NCBI RefSeq assembly: GCF_000143415.4
Contig: NW_003314288.1
Location: 1,076,316 to 1,113,086 of the forward strand
Reading direction: 5' to 3'
Source of the DNA: Selaginella moellendorffii
Lineage: Eukaryota; Streptophyta; Lycopodiopsida; Selaginellales; Selaginellaceae
DNA: 36,771 nucleotides
Part shown: piece after piece, positions 1-11,163 of the stretch
Layout: each line of letters begins with the position of its first letter
Position numbering within the stretch: the stretch's first letter is position 1
Translations under genes and position numbers: made by a program
The notes under the pieces: generated by a model
What the model saw: the letters and a program-made list of their open reading frames with translations, nothing else
The model's database searches: none
What the model was told of the DNA's origin: nothing

Positions 1-1385
1 CTAGTTCCGTTCGTGTCTTTAGAAAAGAAGTCCTTAGTACCAGGAGTAGTCTCTGGGACAAGCTCAAAACTTACTAAATATGGAATGTCCCTAGATAGCA
101 AATTTGGACACAAGATGAACACCATTGTGTTCAGGATAAGCTCAACATTCCGTAGATACTTTCCATAAATAGCATTTAGGACCGAAATAAGATTAACATA
201 AAGGGCATGATAGCGAGGGTGTTTGGAAGGCATGGTAAGCTATCATATAGTGATATAGGACTAGACTTAACATGCAAGGGTTCTTGCCAAGCCAGTGCAA
301 GACAGAGCAAAAGAGAATTAAGAGCCAAGCCGAGAATGCTCAACTAAAAACACATAGGAGTTCTTAACTTATGTTCATCTTGCTAAGTACAGATGCTAAG
401 CCCAATTAACTAACACTTGGACAAGAAGGGCTACTGAAAGGAACCAGCAGTACCAACCTCCTACCGTTATGGTAGTAAAGAAAGAGTGTCCATAAGGACT
501 AGCCGATAAGTATCTTTTGATACCTGAAGTCACATTTGCGACACTCTTTCCTCCTTAGGGAAGATCGACGTCCTCATCGATGCATACTTGAGTCTAGCAA
601 ACCATTAAGGAAACAACTCCAAAAGTTAATGGAAAACACACTATGTGGGAAACACACTGACTTAAATGAGTTATGGAGCTACCTCCCCTCTTTGTCCAAA
701 GACATTAAGATTGAGACACCCTCCAGCTGTCACCAACAAGGAAATGACTAATGGAGTTAGCCACCCTTGCTGCTCCAAGTACCACTAGGCTTACAAAGAA
801 ATAATACATCCCTACCTATAGGGACATAGGAAGAGGGCTAGAGGCCCAGCTACCTTTGAGCAAGAAATCAACCCTGTCAGGAAAATTTAGACAACTATTA
901 TAAACTAGCAGATTAAGTTGTTTACATGACTATGCCCCTTTCAAAAATGAGTCATTGAGAGAGAGGTGGGGAGTTGTGATCAGTCTATATTAGTTACCCC
1001 CATGGTTATAGATTGAACTCATGCACTAAAGTGCTAAAGTCAGGCCGCCAAAACTGGTCAGGCTGCCAAATGAATGAGAGAAATGAAATTTTGATTATAG
1101 AAATATATTACTTTATTGATTTGCAAGATTTATTACAAGGTTTATAAAAACTAGTCTTTTTTACAATTCTCATACTCCATGACAAGCTCACGAGCATGTG
1201 TAAGGTTTTTAAGAGGTGTAAGCAACTAAAGGGAACGACTCGAGAGACGGTCCATGGGGTTCAAATATAGAGGGAAAGGGCCCATGAACAAGAGTGCACC
1301 CCCTTTTCCAATCGGTTAAGGGTCTTGGGATATTTGGGATTAAGCGTCCTTGGGTTTGAATAGTACTGGGCTGGGTGACCTCCCG
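1..1385. other. No recognised gene; probable LTR or flank of decayed gypsy L1
   Basis: I see no convincing coding region. Open stretches such as 536-751 have no recognisable motif. The stretch lies just 3' (on the minus strand) of the chromodomain of L1, where a 3' untranslated region, polypurine tract and LTR would be expected. Read on the minus strand, a purine run around 938-950 (GAAAGGGGCAT) could be a polypurine tract. I could not find a second LTR copy to prove it. Confidence 0.3.
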
Positions 1386-1389
1386 GGAA

Positions 1390-2860
1390 GTCCAAACTCA
1401 GGAGCTTACAAGAGGTTCCCAAGTTGATTCACAAATCAGGTAACCTTTCCGCTTAACTAGATATTCCTTCGCATGAGCCCATCTTTGAAACTAAGAATCC
1501 AAGATAGTTTTAGCTTCATACTCAAGTTCACCATCAATGACCACTAGTGGAGGAAGAATGTCCATAGAGCGTTCCACAACAGCATTATATGGTGCCAATA
1601 AACTGATATGAAACACATCATGTATATGGGATAACTCATCTGGAAGATCCAACTTATAGGATACATCACCAACTTGCTTTAATACTTGCTAGGGCCCAAC
1701 ATATCTTGGTAACAACTTTCAAGATAAAAATCCCTTTACATTTAAGTTTCGGGACGATAGCCACACTTGATCTCCCACTTGATAGAATATATCTCGACGA
1801 TGCTGATCTTTATCACATCAATACCTATCTTGAGCTTTGCCCATTGCCTTAGTAGCTCTAGACCAACCTTGGCATAGCTGCTCCACATAAGTCTCAATGG
1901 CCAAGACTAACACTTTGGATATTGGTTTCGGTACAACAATTTATTAAAGCACCCCACAAGCATTCCCTTGCAACATCTCCCATGGAGAACAGCTAATAGC
2001 GTTGTGAAATGTGTTGTTATAATAGATTTTTGTTGTGTCTAAATGCTCAATCCAATCATATTGGTCTACTGCGACATAGTACCACAGATAATCTTCAACT
2101 TGAGCATTCACACGTTCAGTTTGCCCATCAATTTGAAGATGATGAGCCATACTAAACTTCAACTTTGTACTGAACAACTAGAACAGTGTGCCCCAAAACT
2201 TCCCTGTAAATCTCAAATCTCTATTCGAGATTATCTCTTTAGGAAGAACATAAACTTATACTACTTCATGGAAAAAGAGTTTTGCTGCTTGCTTCGTATT
2301 CACTATTTCCATAGTTGGAATGAAGTGTGATTTTTTTGATAACCGATCACAACCACCATCAAAGTATCATAACCCTTAGACTTCGGTAAGTAAGTGATGA
2401 AATCAAGTGTCACACTTTGAAATGGCCATGCTTGTGCTGAAATGCATTACAACTTTCTAGCCTGCTTCTTAGTTCTATGCTTACATTGCTAGCATATAGT
2501 GTAGGAACAAATATAGTCTACTACATTACCTTCCATACCATACTAAGAAAATCCCTTTCTCAATGAAGCAAGAGTCTTTTATTTTCCACCATGTCCCACT
2601 GCCAGAATGTCATGATGTTTCTATAGAAACAACTATTGCAGATCCTTAAAGGGAAGATATAATTTTTCTTACTTATAGAATATAAGCCCATCCCAAATTG
2701 AGAAGTGAAGCTTCGCATTCACACAACTAGCAACTTTTGCCCTTTTGCTCCAGGGTTCTACTTCAACAACTTTGCACGGTGCAAGATTGCATTTGCCAAT
2801 GGATCATTTCCATATGAAACCCTAACATCCTCCAACCAATCCAAACTAATTGCCAATATT
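1390..2860 (-). pseudogene. L1: decayed Ty3/gypsy integrase and chromodomain-like tail
   Basis: On the minus strand, fragments in several frames give the order expected of a gypsy pol 3' end. A zinc-binding remnant (CQQCKH) lies near 2,490. The integrase core follows near 2,330-2,450 (LDFITYLPKSKGYD, then VVV). The DGQTERVN box lies near 2,130. A C-terminal segment (KLDLPDELSHIHDVFHISLL) lies near 1,640 and a chromodomain-like end (KRKGYLICESTWEPL) near 1,400-1,450. The longest intact piece is 1,944-2,177. Many stops and frameshifts separate the parts, so it is a dead copy. It has no intron-like insertion at DGQTE, unlike the right-hand chromovirus of this window. Confidence 0.8.
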
Positions 2861-3006
2861 ACTTGGAACTAAGCCTGACAACTCAACATATCTTATACTA
2901 TGAAGCCTCAAGAGCAGAACCTTCCTTCCACCCTCTATTTTTTATCACCTTGTTTATTCCTAAAATTCTTATTCTTGTCCAAGGTACCAACATACGGCTG
3001 TTGATA

Positions 3007-3201
3007 CTATTCCATGAGCGAGTGGCTAAAGGCAACTTGCAGTGTTGCCTCCTTACACTCTAGGTACATCTTCGGCTTAAACTTCAAAATCTCATTACGA
3101 GAAAGTGAACTTAAACTTTTCGAGAAATAACTTTGAGCATTTTCGTCACTCATATTTGCAATCATAATGCGCTTCTGAGCAAACACATTAATGTAATGCA
3201 T
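3007..3201 (-). pseudogene. Possible gag fragment of a gypsy element
   Basis: A 64-codon open frame contains a stretch (YINVFAQKRIMIANMSDENA) that resembles the conserved core of retrotransposon gag, where a helix is followed by 'M(S/N)ExNAxxxFxKGL'. It sits between the L1 integrase remnant and an LTR fragment, with no flanking gag sequence intact. The call rests only on this resemblance. Confidence 0.3.
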
Positions 3202-3395
3202 AATGTCTTCTTACTGCTTCAACCACTGTAGCTCCGCACAAAGTCTCAGACCATCATAGGATAAAATTTGGATCTATTGTCACTGTGGATCTTTGGAACC
3301 TTGAGGGATAAATGGGGATAAAATAGCCACTTTTCTAGTTGGCTTAAGGGGAGAGAGATAGGGTGCGCTACATAGATGATCTTCACATGTGCTAT

Positions 3396-3955
3396 CAACA
3401 CCCCCCTATGGGACAAATACTTTGGGCTTTCACCCCACAACATATATTAGTATTTGGACTCGGTCTCAAATTCGATCTCAAACTTGATCTCAAATTCGAC
3501 CTTAGCCTCGATCTTGGACTCAATCTCATACCTAACCTCAAACTCTGTCTCGGACTTGGCCTCAGACCTGATTTCGGATCTCGGAGTTGGTCTCGAACTT
3601 GGTCTTAGAGTCGGTCTTAGACTCAATCTTGGACTCAATTTCGAACTCAATCTTGGAGTCGATTTTAGACTTGATCTTAGACTCAGTCTTATCCGATGAA
3701 CTCTTTATCATTTCGATCGTGATTTTAGGGATATTTTAGCCTACAACACCTCGGAGAGTTGGTTCTTTATAACTCCACCACCCATAGAAGAAGTTTAATG
3801 CCCATATCAAATGTATCTTTTTAATCCTACGACTTGTTGACCATGTTTTCAAGGGCATCCCCCCACTTAGCGGTGTGTCTAAGTTAGCCTCCCCAGCCAA
3901 GAGCCTATGACATTGGGATATAAGTGTCTCTATACCCCTCACCTCACCACACCTT
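3396..3955 (-). repeat. LTR fragment of the chromovirus family, minus orientation
   Basis: Read on the minus strand, 3,955 to 3,736 matches the tail of the right-hand chromovirus (about 35,990-36,158 and 36,600-36,771). Shared features are the GTGGTGAGGTGAGGGGTATAG start, the GGGGAGGCTAACTTAG block and the GGGGGGATGCCC block. It then continues into the 12-base repeat tract seen at 29,880-30,150 and the following GTGAAAGCCCAAAG. It is therefore an LTR-derived piece of the same family inserted in the opposite direction, and it shows the order of LTR parts that is broken up at the right-hand copy. Confidence 0.75.
3447..3700 (-). repeat. Degenerate tandem repeat of about 6/12 bases inside the LTR
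   Basis: On the minus strand the tract is built from GAGTCC/GAGTTY and GAGATC/GAGACC hexamers. It stays open in several frames only because of this composition, giving Ser/Glu/Lys-rich artefact translations. The same tract occurs in plus orientation at 29,900-30,145. Confidence 0.8.
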
Positions 3956-3959
3956 TATT

Positions 3960-4235
3960 ATGATCCAGCACAAAAAGACAGAGATCTAGTCACCCTAGAG
4001 TATGCTACACTACCTCTTGAGGTTCCTGACCACCTAACCACCCCTGAGCTACCTCAAAAGCTCCATTGTGAGCCCTAGGGTAGGTTAAGTCCTCTACCAT
4101 AACATGCCTTAATATACCCTTGAGCCTCCCTTTGACCAATATTGACCACGTGGTCAAAGCTGGCGCCTAACAATTCTTCCCCTCCAACAAAGTCTTTGTC
4201 CCAAGGACGAGTTGTACCTGGTGAACACCCTTTCT
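3960..4235. other. Spacer between LTR fragment and L2; nothing recognised
   Basis: No open frame or motif that I can assign. The sequence reads like untranslated 3' sequence of the minus-strand L2 element, which ends just to its right. Confidence 0.3.
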
Positions 4236-4239
4236 GGGG

Positions 4240-5730
4240 AACCTTGCTCAAGCTCCTGGTCCATCTTCCATAGGCGTATACATCAAGGAGGCATTGGGCC
4301 TATCACTCCGAGATAGTATACCTTTCAATTGGCTGATATAAAATACCAGATGAATTTTCACCCTAGCTAGCAGCTGCACCCGATATGTCGCTTTACCAAT
4401 GCGCTCCAGCACTTTATATGGACTAACATATTGGTGGGAAAGTTGTCACTCTTCCCTATCTGTAAAGGCACTAAGGTATTCCGCTGCTCACTTGACGAAA
4501 AGATCACTTGCACAAAGATGAGATCACCCACCTTATATTCCTGGAATTGGTGATGCTCATTAGTAAACTTCTCCACTCTATCCTGAGCTACCTACAAATT
4601 CTGTTTGCACACCACTAGAATCTCATCAAGTTCTGTGGGCAAATTAGTCGCCTCTGAATCAAGCTTATTTTGAATGTCCTTACTCAAATGCAATTTTTAA
4701 CTCCACCGTGGTTCGGAGATGCCTTCCAAACATGGCATAGTAAGGAATTAGCTTTGTTCCATAGTGTTGACTATTGTTGTAAGCAAATTTCACCAACAAA
4801 AGATATAGATCCTATCGTCCTTGCCTTTGACCAATGCTACCTCCACCACCTTTGACCAACGCTACGCTACCTTGGTAGCATATCCTCTACCACCTGATTC
4901 ACATGCTTAGTTTGCCCATCCGTCTGAGGATGATCTCCACTCGAGAGTTTCAAAGTCACTTGCATAGTCTTCACAAAGCTCTTCCAAAATCCACTTGTGA
5001 ACTTTGAATCTCGATCAATAATGATATCCTCCAGCAAATCAAAATCAAGAAAAACCTTCTCCAAATAGACCGCAGCCAAATTTGAGGCAATGATAGTCTT
5101 CCGAAGAGCCAACAATCACACATACTTCCATAGTGTTGACTTGGTGATGCTCATTAGTAAACTTCTTTACTCTATCTTGAGCTGCCTGCAAATTCTGTTT
5201 GCACACCACTAGAATCTCATCAAGTTTTGTGGCCAAATTAGTCGCCTCTGAATCAAGCTTATCTTGAATGTCCTTACTCAAATGCAATCTTAACTCCACC
5301 GTGGTTCGGGGATGCCTTCCAAACATGGCATAGTAAGGAATTAGCTTTATTCCATAGTGTTGACTATTGTTGTAAGCAAATTGCACCAACAAAAGATATA
5401 AATCCTATCGTCCTTGCCTTTGACTAATACTACCTCCACCACCTTTGACCAACGCTACGCTACCTTGGTAGCATATCCTCTACCACCTGATTCACACACT
5501 TGGTTTGCCCATCCGTCTGAGGATGATTTCCACTCGAGAGTTTCAAAGTCACTTGCATAGCCTTCACAAAGCTCTTCCAAAATCCATTTGTGAACTTTGA
5601 ATCTCGATCAATAATGATATCCTCCAACAACGAGAAAAACCTTCTCTAAATAGACCGCAGCCAAATTTGAGGTAGTGATAGTCTTCTGAAGAGCCAACAA
5701 TCACACATACTTCGTCAACCGATCCATTAT
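4240..5730 (-). pseudogene. L2 gypsy integrase C-terminal half, tandemly duplicated
   Basis: Minus-strand fragments carry the integrase end of L2. At 4,867-5,115 lies a core segment with HPQTDGQTKHVNQVVEDML. At 5,045-5,392 lies the following part (FAYNNSQH, then PYYAMFGRHPRTT). At 4,367-4,576 lies the post-core region (FTNEHHQFQEYKVGDLIFV). A block of about 590 bp is present twice in direct order, about 4,551-5,144 and 5,145-5,730, so the core and C-terminal fragments recur. Frames are broken at the duplication joint. No intron-like insertion is present at the DGQT box. Confidence 0.8.
4551..5730. repeat. Tandem duplication, unit about 590 bp
   Basis: Sequence from 4,551 (TGATGCTCATTAGTAAACTT) recurs from 5,145. 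The block ending GAAGAGCCAACAATCACACA near 5,103 recurs near 5,688. Offsets run from 594 to 585 because of small deletions in the second copy. Confidence 0.85.
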
Positions 5731-5783
5731 GACCCATACTTGCTCCTTTTGCCTCTATGTTCATGGCAAACAAGTGATGAAGT

Positions 5784-6245
5784 TCATAGTGATAGTACAC
5801 CAACGGCTCCGAGGAATAGGTAAAGGTTGCAAAAGTCCCCCAGCTTCTCCCGTGGCACCTTAACTTGCTGACAAAGCTCATATGATTTACAATATTCGAG
5901 GATATCAACTTTTATATTCCTCCAATAAAAATTGCACTTAATCAACTCATATGTCTTCTTCCCCCCAAAATGACCGGCCTTTGGATGATCATGATAGTGG
6001 AATAAAACTTGAGTAATTAACGCATCCACCCATGGCAAATAGACATGGCTATTGTAGTAGAGAATCCCATCCACCAATGACAAAAGGGCTTCCATCTGGT
6101 TTAGCAAAGAGGCCACCTCAGCATCCTGAGCCTGAGCACGCTCAACCAACTGCCCAAATTCACTAACCACCTTACTCAAATGATGACAAAACTGTGTTTG
6201 TAATGCTGTCACATGATGAATATGAGATAAAGCATTCGCCACCAC
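5784..6245 (-). pseudogene. L2 integrase zinc-binding N-terminal domain
   Basis: The 153-codon frame starts at the end of RNase H (VANALSHIHHV; the family usually has 'VADALSR'). It contains an HHCC zinc-binding integrase domain: HDHPKAGHFG with its two histidines, and CKSYELCQQVK with its two cysteines. A typical linker (DGILYYNSHVYLP) precedes it. The frame is lost after CNLYLF, before the catalytic core. It follows the RNase H region and precedes the duplicated core fragments, so pol order is preserved. Confidence 0.85.
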
Positions 6246-6760
6246 ATTTGATTTCCCAAACGATGCTCAATAGGAAACTCCCAAAATTCCATGAATTTGA
6301 CCATCCAACAAGCTTGCCTAGTGTTCAACTCCTTCTGTGTGAAAAGATACACAAGTGGTTTGTAATCCGTCAATACCACGAACACTACATTATAAAAATA
6401 GTGCTACTACGTCTGCAAAGCATGAACAATAGAGAGCTCTGTAGGATTCAAAGTTTAACTATCATATGCAATAGGCTGTCCCTCTTGCATGAGAACTCCT
6501 CCTAGTGCATAACCACTCCCATCACATGTGACCTCGTAAGGTTTTGATGGATCAGTAATGTGAAACACTGGAGCTTCATTCAACAATTGTTTCAACACCA
6601 CAAAACTCTCCTCTTGTGGCTTCTTCCACTCGAATGGCATGTTCTTGCATAACAACTGTGTCAAAAGAATAGCCACCTCCGCAAACTTATGCTAAAAATG
6701 TCGGTAGTAACTAACCATACCAAGAAAACTGTGCAACTTAGCCATTATAGTCGGTGTAAG
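6246..6760 (-). pseudogene. L2 RNase H region, broken
   Basis: A fragment at 6,455-6,676 shows the start of a gypsy RNase H: a PFEWKKPQEESFVVLKQLL hinge, the EVTCDGSGYALGGVLMQEG box (family usually 'ETDASxxGxGAVLxQ', here C-D-G in place of T-D-A) and QPIAYDS. The following part to 6,246 is broken by frameshifts and stops. It joins the reverse transcriptase on its 5' side and the integrase zinc domain on its 3' side. Confidence 0.8.
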
Positions 6761-7430
6761 TTAGTTTTCCACCACAACCACCTTCCTTGAATTTGTTTTG
6801 ACACCTTTAGATGTCACAATATGGCTTAGATATTCCACCTCCGACTTTGCAAACTCACATTTGCTCTTCTTCACATAAAGTTTGCTGTCATTGAGTAACA
6901 AAAGAACCTTGCACAAATGCATCCTATGCTCCTCCATATTTTTGTTGAAAACAAGAATATTATCCAAGAAAATTTCCATAAACTCATGAAGATAATGCCC
7001 AAAGACCTCTATCATCAATCGAGTAAATATGGCTAGTGCATTCATCAAACTAAATGGCATAACTATAAATTCAAAATGTCTGAAGCTTGTGTTGAATGTC
7101 GTCTTGGAGATAGATGTATCATCCATTGCAATCTGATGACATCCACTCCTCAAATCAATCTTGGTAAACACTTGTGCTTCACCAAGCTTGTCTAAAATAT
7201 CATCCACACATGGCATCGGCATTTTATCCTTCACCATCTTCTTGTTCAAGGCATGGTAGTCAATACACATTTGCATTGAACTGTCCTTTTTCACAAGCAA
7301 GACCGAAGCACCAAACGGAAACTTACTTGGCTGAATAAATCCAAACTCAAGTAAGTCCTTGACTTGTCGTTGAACTTCTTGCTTCTCGGCATAACTCAAC
7401 TGAAATGGATGCTAGTAAATTGGCTGCGTC
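6761..7430 (-). pseudogene. L2 reverse transcriptase with altered active site
   Basis: The 212-codon frame covers most of a Ty3/gypsy reverse transcriptase: GFIQPSKFPFGASVLLVKKD, MCIDYHALNKK, the FTKIDLRSGCHQIAM block, FEFIVMPFSL and KSKCEFAKSEVEYLSHIV. The catalytic box, normally Y-x-D-D, reads F-L-D-N, so the second catalytic aspartate is lost and the enzyme should be dead. Upstream sequence in the same sense (about 7,400-7,460) reads like the usual proline/glutamine-rich approach to RT. Confidence 0.9.
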
Positions 7431-7533
7431 CCCGGCTCCAACATAATCCCATGCTCCACACCTAGTAATGGAGGCAATCCATGAGGAAGTTTAGAGGGAA
7501 AAACATTAGAGAATTCTTTGAGTATAGTTTGCA

Positions 7534-8157
7534 CTACTGCCTGTCCTCCATACATGGCTTGGTCCCCAAGTCACGAATAAACAGCAAGTAACTCGAAAGT
7601 CCTTTTCCATTACGACAAGCCCGCTTCATAGATGTAGCGGAGAGCATAACAACTGGAGGTTGAACTCCCACTCTAAACCACACATCTTTAACACCACAAT
7701 ACTCTAGTGAGACATGCTTAATACTCCACTTTATCTTTGGATCCACCTTCACCAACTATGGCATCTCAAGAATGAAATTCACACGATGGATATCTGTGAG
7801 ATAAAATGTCTCCACAAGTGTGGTTTTGGCAACCAACACTTCCAACCCCTCGACACAAGCATTGAAATGCTGCATAGAGGTAGCTGCACCTTCCATTATG
7901 TATAGAAGAACTCCTCGTGTGACCAGGCCATGCTCCGCAACAAACTTTGCCGAAACTAAGTTATTATCACTCCCACTATCCAGGAAAATCCACACTGAAC
8001 CGCCATGGAACATGCCCTCCAACATTAAAACTGATTCATGAGTATCCTCGAGCTTCATCTTATTCCACACACAGTTGAGTTGACGAGCAACGATCGAAAG
8101 CCTCTTCCTCTGATCGGAATGGTTATCCCCATCATCCTCACACTGCAAAGTATGCAA
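7534..8157 (-). pseudogene. L2 aspartic protease and protease-RT linker
   Basis: The frame 7,756-8,157 contains a retropepsin-like site, FLDSGSDNNLVS (family D-S/T-G-A/S), preceded by a MLEGMFHGGSV strand. It continues into a linker with ILEMP near 7,760, close to where family members have the G-M-D-W-L region. A second frame, 7,534-7,755, continues the linker (KIKWSIKHVSLEYCGV). Frames are disrupted but order and sense fit L2 pol. Nothing recognisable as L2 gag lies upstream; the element is truncated near 8,160-8,350, where L3 begins. Confidence 0.75.
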
Positions 8158-8358
8158 TTTTTTAGTATCTAACTTACTATTAATAGAAGATTGGCCATTC
8201 TTCCTACCCTACTACTTGTTTGTTAGGTTTGTTTTGACTTTATCAGCAAAGTTTAGGTTCATGGGATAAGTTGTTTGCTTGATTGGTTAAGTTCCTAGTA
8301 GTAACTTTATATGATGTGTACATAATTCTGGTGGTATTCCCTTGAGATCTTTGTATGA

Positions 8359-9640
8359 CTATGCAAAAATGTCCTTGTAGGTTATGAGTAATTGTTGAGC
8401 TTTTATTTTGAAGTCTTTGTCAAGACTTGCAGCAATGATTATGTTGTGTGGATCTTCTTGAGGTCTGAGATTAAGTTCTTCAGTTTCTTCATTGAGGTTA
8501 ATTTGTGGTGTAAATTCATCTTTTCCAGATTGTAGGGCTGGATTATCATCAATCTGAATGTCGTATTCTTTAGATTGTAGTTGTTCAGGCTTGAGAGTTA
8601 GCTTCTCGTTTTGTTGTTTTATCTTTAATCTTTGTTGATGTTGAGCTTGTAGCTTTGTAAAGTAGAGTGCTTGGTCCATCGAGTTTAAGTTGTTGTGCTG
8701 GTCTTGATCCACTATTGGTAGTAAATGGTGTAAATCAATTAATTGAAAAGCTTGTAGCTCTAGGTAAGCTTCGAGGAGTTTGGCTTTTTTAAGGTCGTCC
8801 AAGCCTTCTTGCCAATTGTATTCTTGGGCTTGAATTGGTTGAAATCTTTTCATAATTTTCCTGGTTGTATTCGTAGGTATCTTCATTTGTCCTTTATCTA
8901 ATTGTATACAAATTTCATGGTGCATCCAATATTGAGCATAAACTGCTTTGTTTAGCCATGGTCTTTCAAGCAAGATTTTGTAAGATGATTCTTCAATTGG
9001 CATTTTTATTACCACAAAGTTGATCTTGAACTTGTGTCCTTTGATTCCAATGGTGATATCTCTTATTATGCCAGCCACTCTTACGACATGTTGCTCTGCA
9101 ATGTGGACATTGAAGGGAGCAGCTTGTATGGGTCCAAGTCCCATTGCTTTACACATACCATATTCACACCCGAGCCTCCATTGAGTATTGCTTCAATGAT
9201 TTGATTCTTGCCTATGTTGAGGTTGATACAAGGTACATTATCATCATAATCTCCAGGTTGGATCTTTACTTTATCCTCTTTCTCAAATTTATATGGAAGT
9301 TGCTTTTCTTGAGTGCGAGCTTCAGGAATTCATGGACGACAAATCTTAAGTATTTGGCTCTTAAGATATGGTGCTATTTGAAGTATTTGTTATAAGGTTA
9401 ATGTGATTCCATGTTGCAGTATTTGTTTTGCAAGTGAAGTGTGCTCTTCTTGAGTGAAACTTGTTGTTTCCTGATTATGTGATTGTTTGTTATGATCTTT
9501 GATTACTTGTGGTTCTTGTTCCTGCAATTCAGTTTGAATTGCTTGAAGTATTTTCTTGCTTTTCTTCCACTCGGTATCTGGGATAATTTCAACTTCATCA
9601 GCATGATCTTGTTCTTCTAGATTATCCAGTTGCTAATACT
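8359..9640 (-). pseudogene. L3: gypsy protease region with lost catalytic aspartate
   Basis: A 265-codon frame (8,359-9,156) and its upstream extension to about 9,640 encode a protease region of a second gypsy lineage. The active-site strand reads ILNGGSGVNMV just upstream of 9,156, where relatives have D-G-G-S-G-V-N, so the catalytic Asp is Asn. The strand VVIKMPIEESSYKILLERPWL fits the 'YDxLLGRPWL' box. After it comes a long Gln/Leu-rich linker, and the frame ends at LLITYKDIFA, the usual entry into reverse transcriptase. No RT follows, so L3 is truncated near 8,350 next to L2. Confidence 0.75.
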
Positions 9641-9753
9641 TGTATTATTGTTTCGTGATAGCTTGTATTGCTGGTTCTTCAAAGTTTGTGATTCGTCAAT
9701 TTCCACCTCAACATTCCGTGCTGCTGGTGGTCTTGGCCTTGGAGCTTGATTGT

Positions 9754-11163
9754 TTACTCCTTGGTTATTTTCACGATTTGCATTTTGGTAAAGTTGTCGA
9801 GGTTGATTATTTTGCTGCAGTGCAGGTCGCTGGTTGTAATTGTAACCTTGAGCCTGAGGTGGTCTTTGATTATAATCCCAATATGGTTCTTGATCATAAT
9901 TGTAATTTCGTGGGGGAGGATGTTGGTAGTTGTCACGAGATCCATCATGTAGCTGATATGCATTGTAGTTTCTTCATAGTTTTCAATATGGTTGTTTGGT
10001 CTTTGATCTTGAGGGGGTATTCTATTGTAGTTGCTATTGTCTTGATGGTAAAAGTTTCCTCTTTGATTATACAAATTATCATCACGTTGATAGTAATTAT
10101 TATATCTTGGAGGTTGATTTTGTGGTGGTTGTGCATTTTGATTCTAGTTTCCTTGATATCGAGGATTAGGCTCCCAACAAGGAGCATTCTTAATTCTTGA
10201 AACTTCCATTGTATTCCTGTATCGGCAATTCTTGGCTGTATGGCCTTCTCTTTGGGACCTTATCTTTCACAAATTTGACACTTTGGAAACTGAATTTTGC
10301 ATTCCAAATATGTATGTCCTTCGTTTTTACACTTTGTACACCACACTCCTTTGAGTTTGGTTTGTGAGATTTTCCTGATTATATCCTACAAGTCTTGGTC
10401 TTTTGGTGTTTTCTTCTTTGTCTTAATGCGTATTTCTTCCTCTTCTTCATCATTTAAATTGTCATCGGTTTGTGAAGATATAGCTTTTGTGAATTGCTTG
10501 AATTGCTTTTCCAATGTGAGGATTTCTTTGGAGAGTGTATCAACACTATCATCATCTGGATTCTCTGCTACAACAACAATTGCTACCATGTTTCTATAGA
10601 TTTCTTTGAGTCCTTGAATATAGGACAAGCTCTTGCCTTTATCTGTTATCAAATCCTTGCAACACTTTGCATGAAACTTAAATCTTCAATTGTAATCTTG
10701 AATTCCTTCACGTGGTTTTTGCTTGAAGTTTTTGATGATCTCATAGTGTTCTTCTAGAGTTCCACCGGTCTAGAATTGCTCTTTGAATTGTGTGACCTTT
10801 TTGTCATGGGTCAAAGCATCATTGAGTGTATTATGCCAATCGAGTGCTTTTCCTTTAAATGTGTATGGGAAAAGTATTTCTCAATGCATTTCCTATTTGT
10901 TCATCCTTACAATTTGATTAAATTGTTTAAGATGCTGGTTCGCATCTTCGGTTTTTCCACCAGTAAAAATGGGATACTATGGCTGTCGCTAGGTTGATAA
11001 TTGCCATTTGAAGTTGTAGACTTTGTTGGTTGAGTTGTTGTTTTGGTGAGTCTGGATTTGAGTAAAACTCTAGTGCTGTGTATTTTGCTTCTTCAAATGC
11101 CTCAAACTCTGGGGTGTCTTCGATATTTAGTTCTTTGTTATCTTTGGCTGCTCGACTTGGCAA
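9754..11163 (-). pseudogene. L3: gag with CCHC zinc knuckle
   Basis: Several minus-strand frames (10,927-11,163; 10,386-10,652; 9,754-10,187) share the composition of gag: an acidic N-terminus, a Lys/Gln-rich middle and an Asn/Gln/Tyr-rich tail rich in NYN and HHQ motifs. A zinc knuckle of the form C-x2-C-x4-H-x4-C (CTKCKNEGHTYLEC) lies at 10,299-10,340. A degenerate second Cys pair (CQICER) follows and is interrupted by a stop. Frameshifts and stops break the gene. It lies upstream of the L3 protease in the same sense, as expected. Confidence 0.75.

Noticed and set aside
9640-10200. A 186-codon plus-strand frame that looks like a membrane protein
   Set aside because: It is antisense to L3 gag, whose Asn/Gln/Tyr-rich tail gives Val/Ile/Leu-rich sequence on the other strand.
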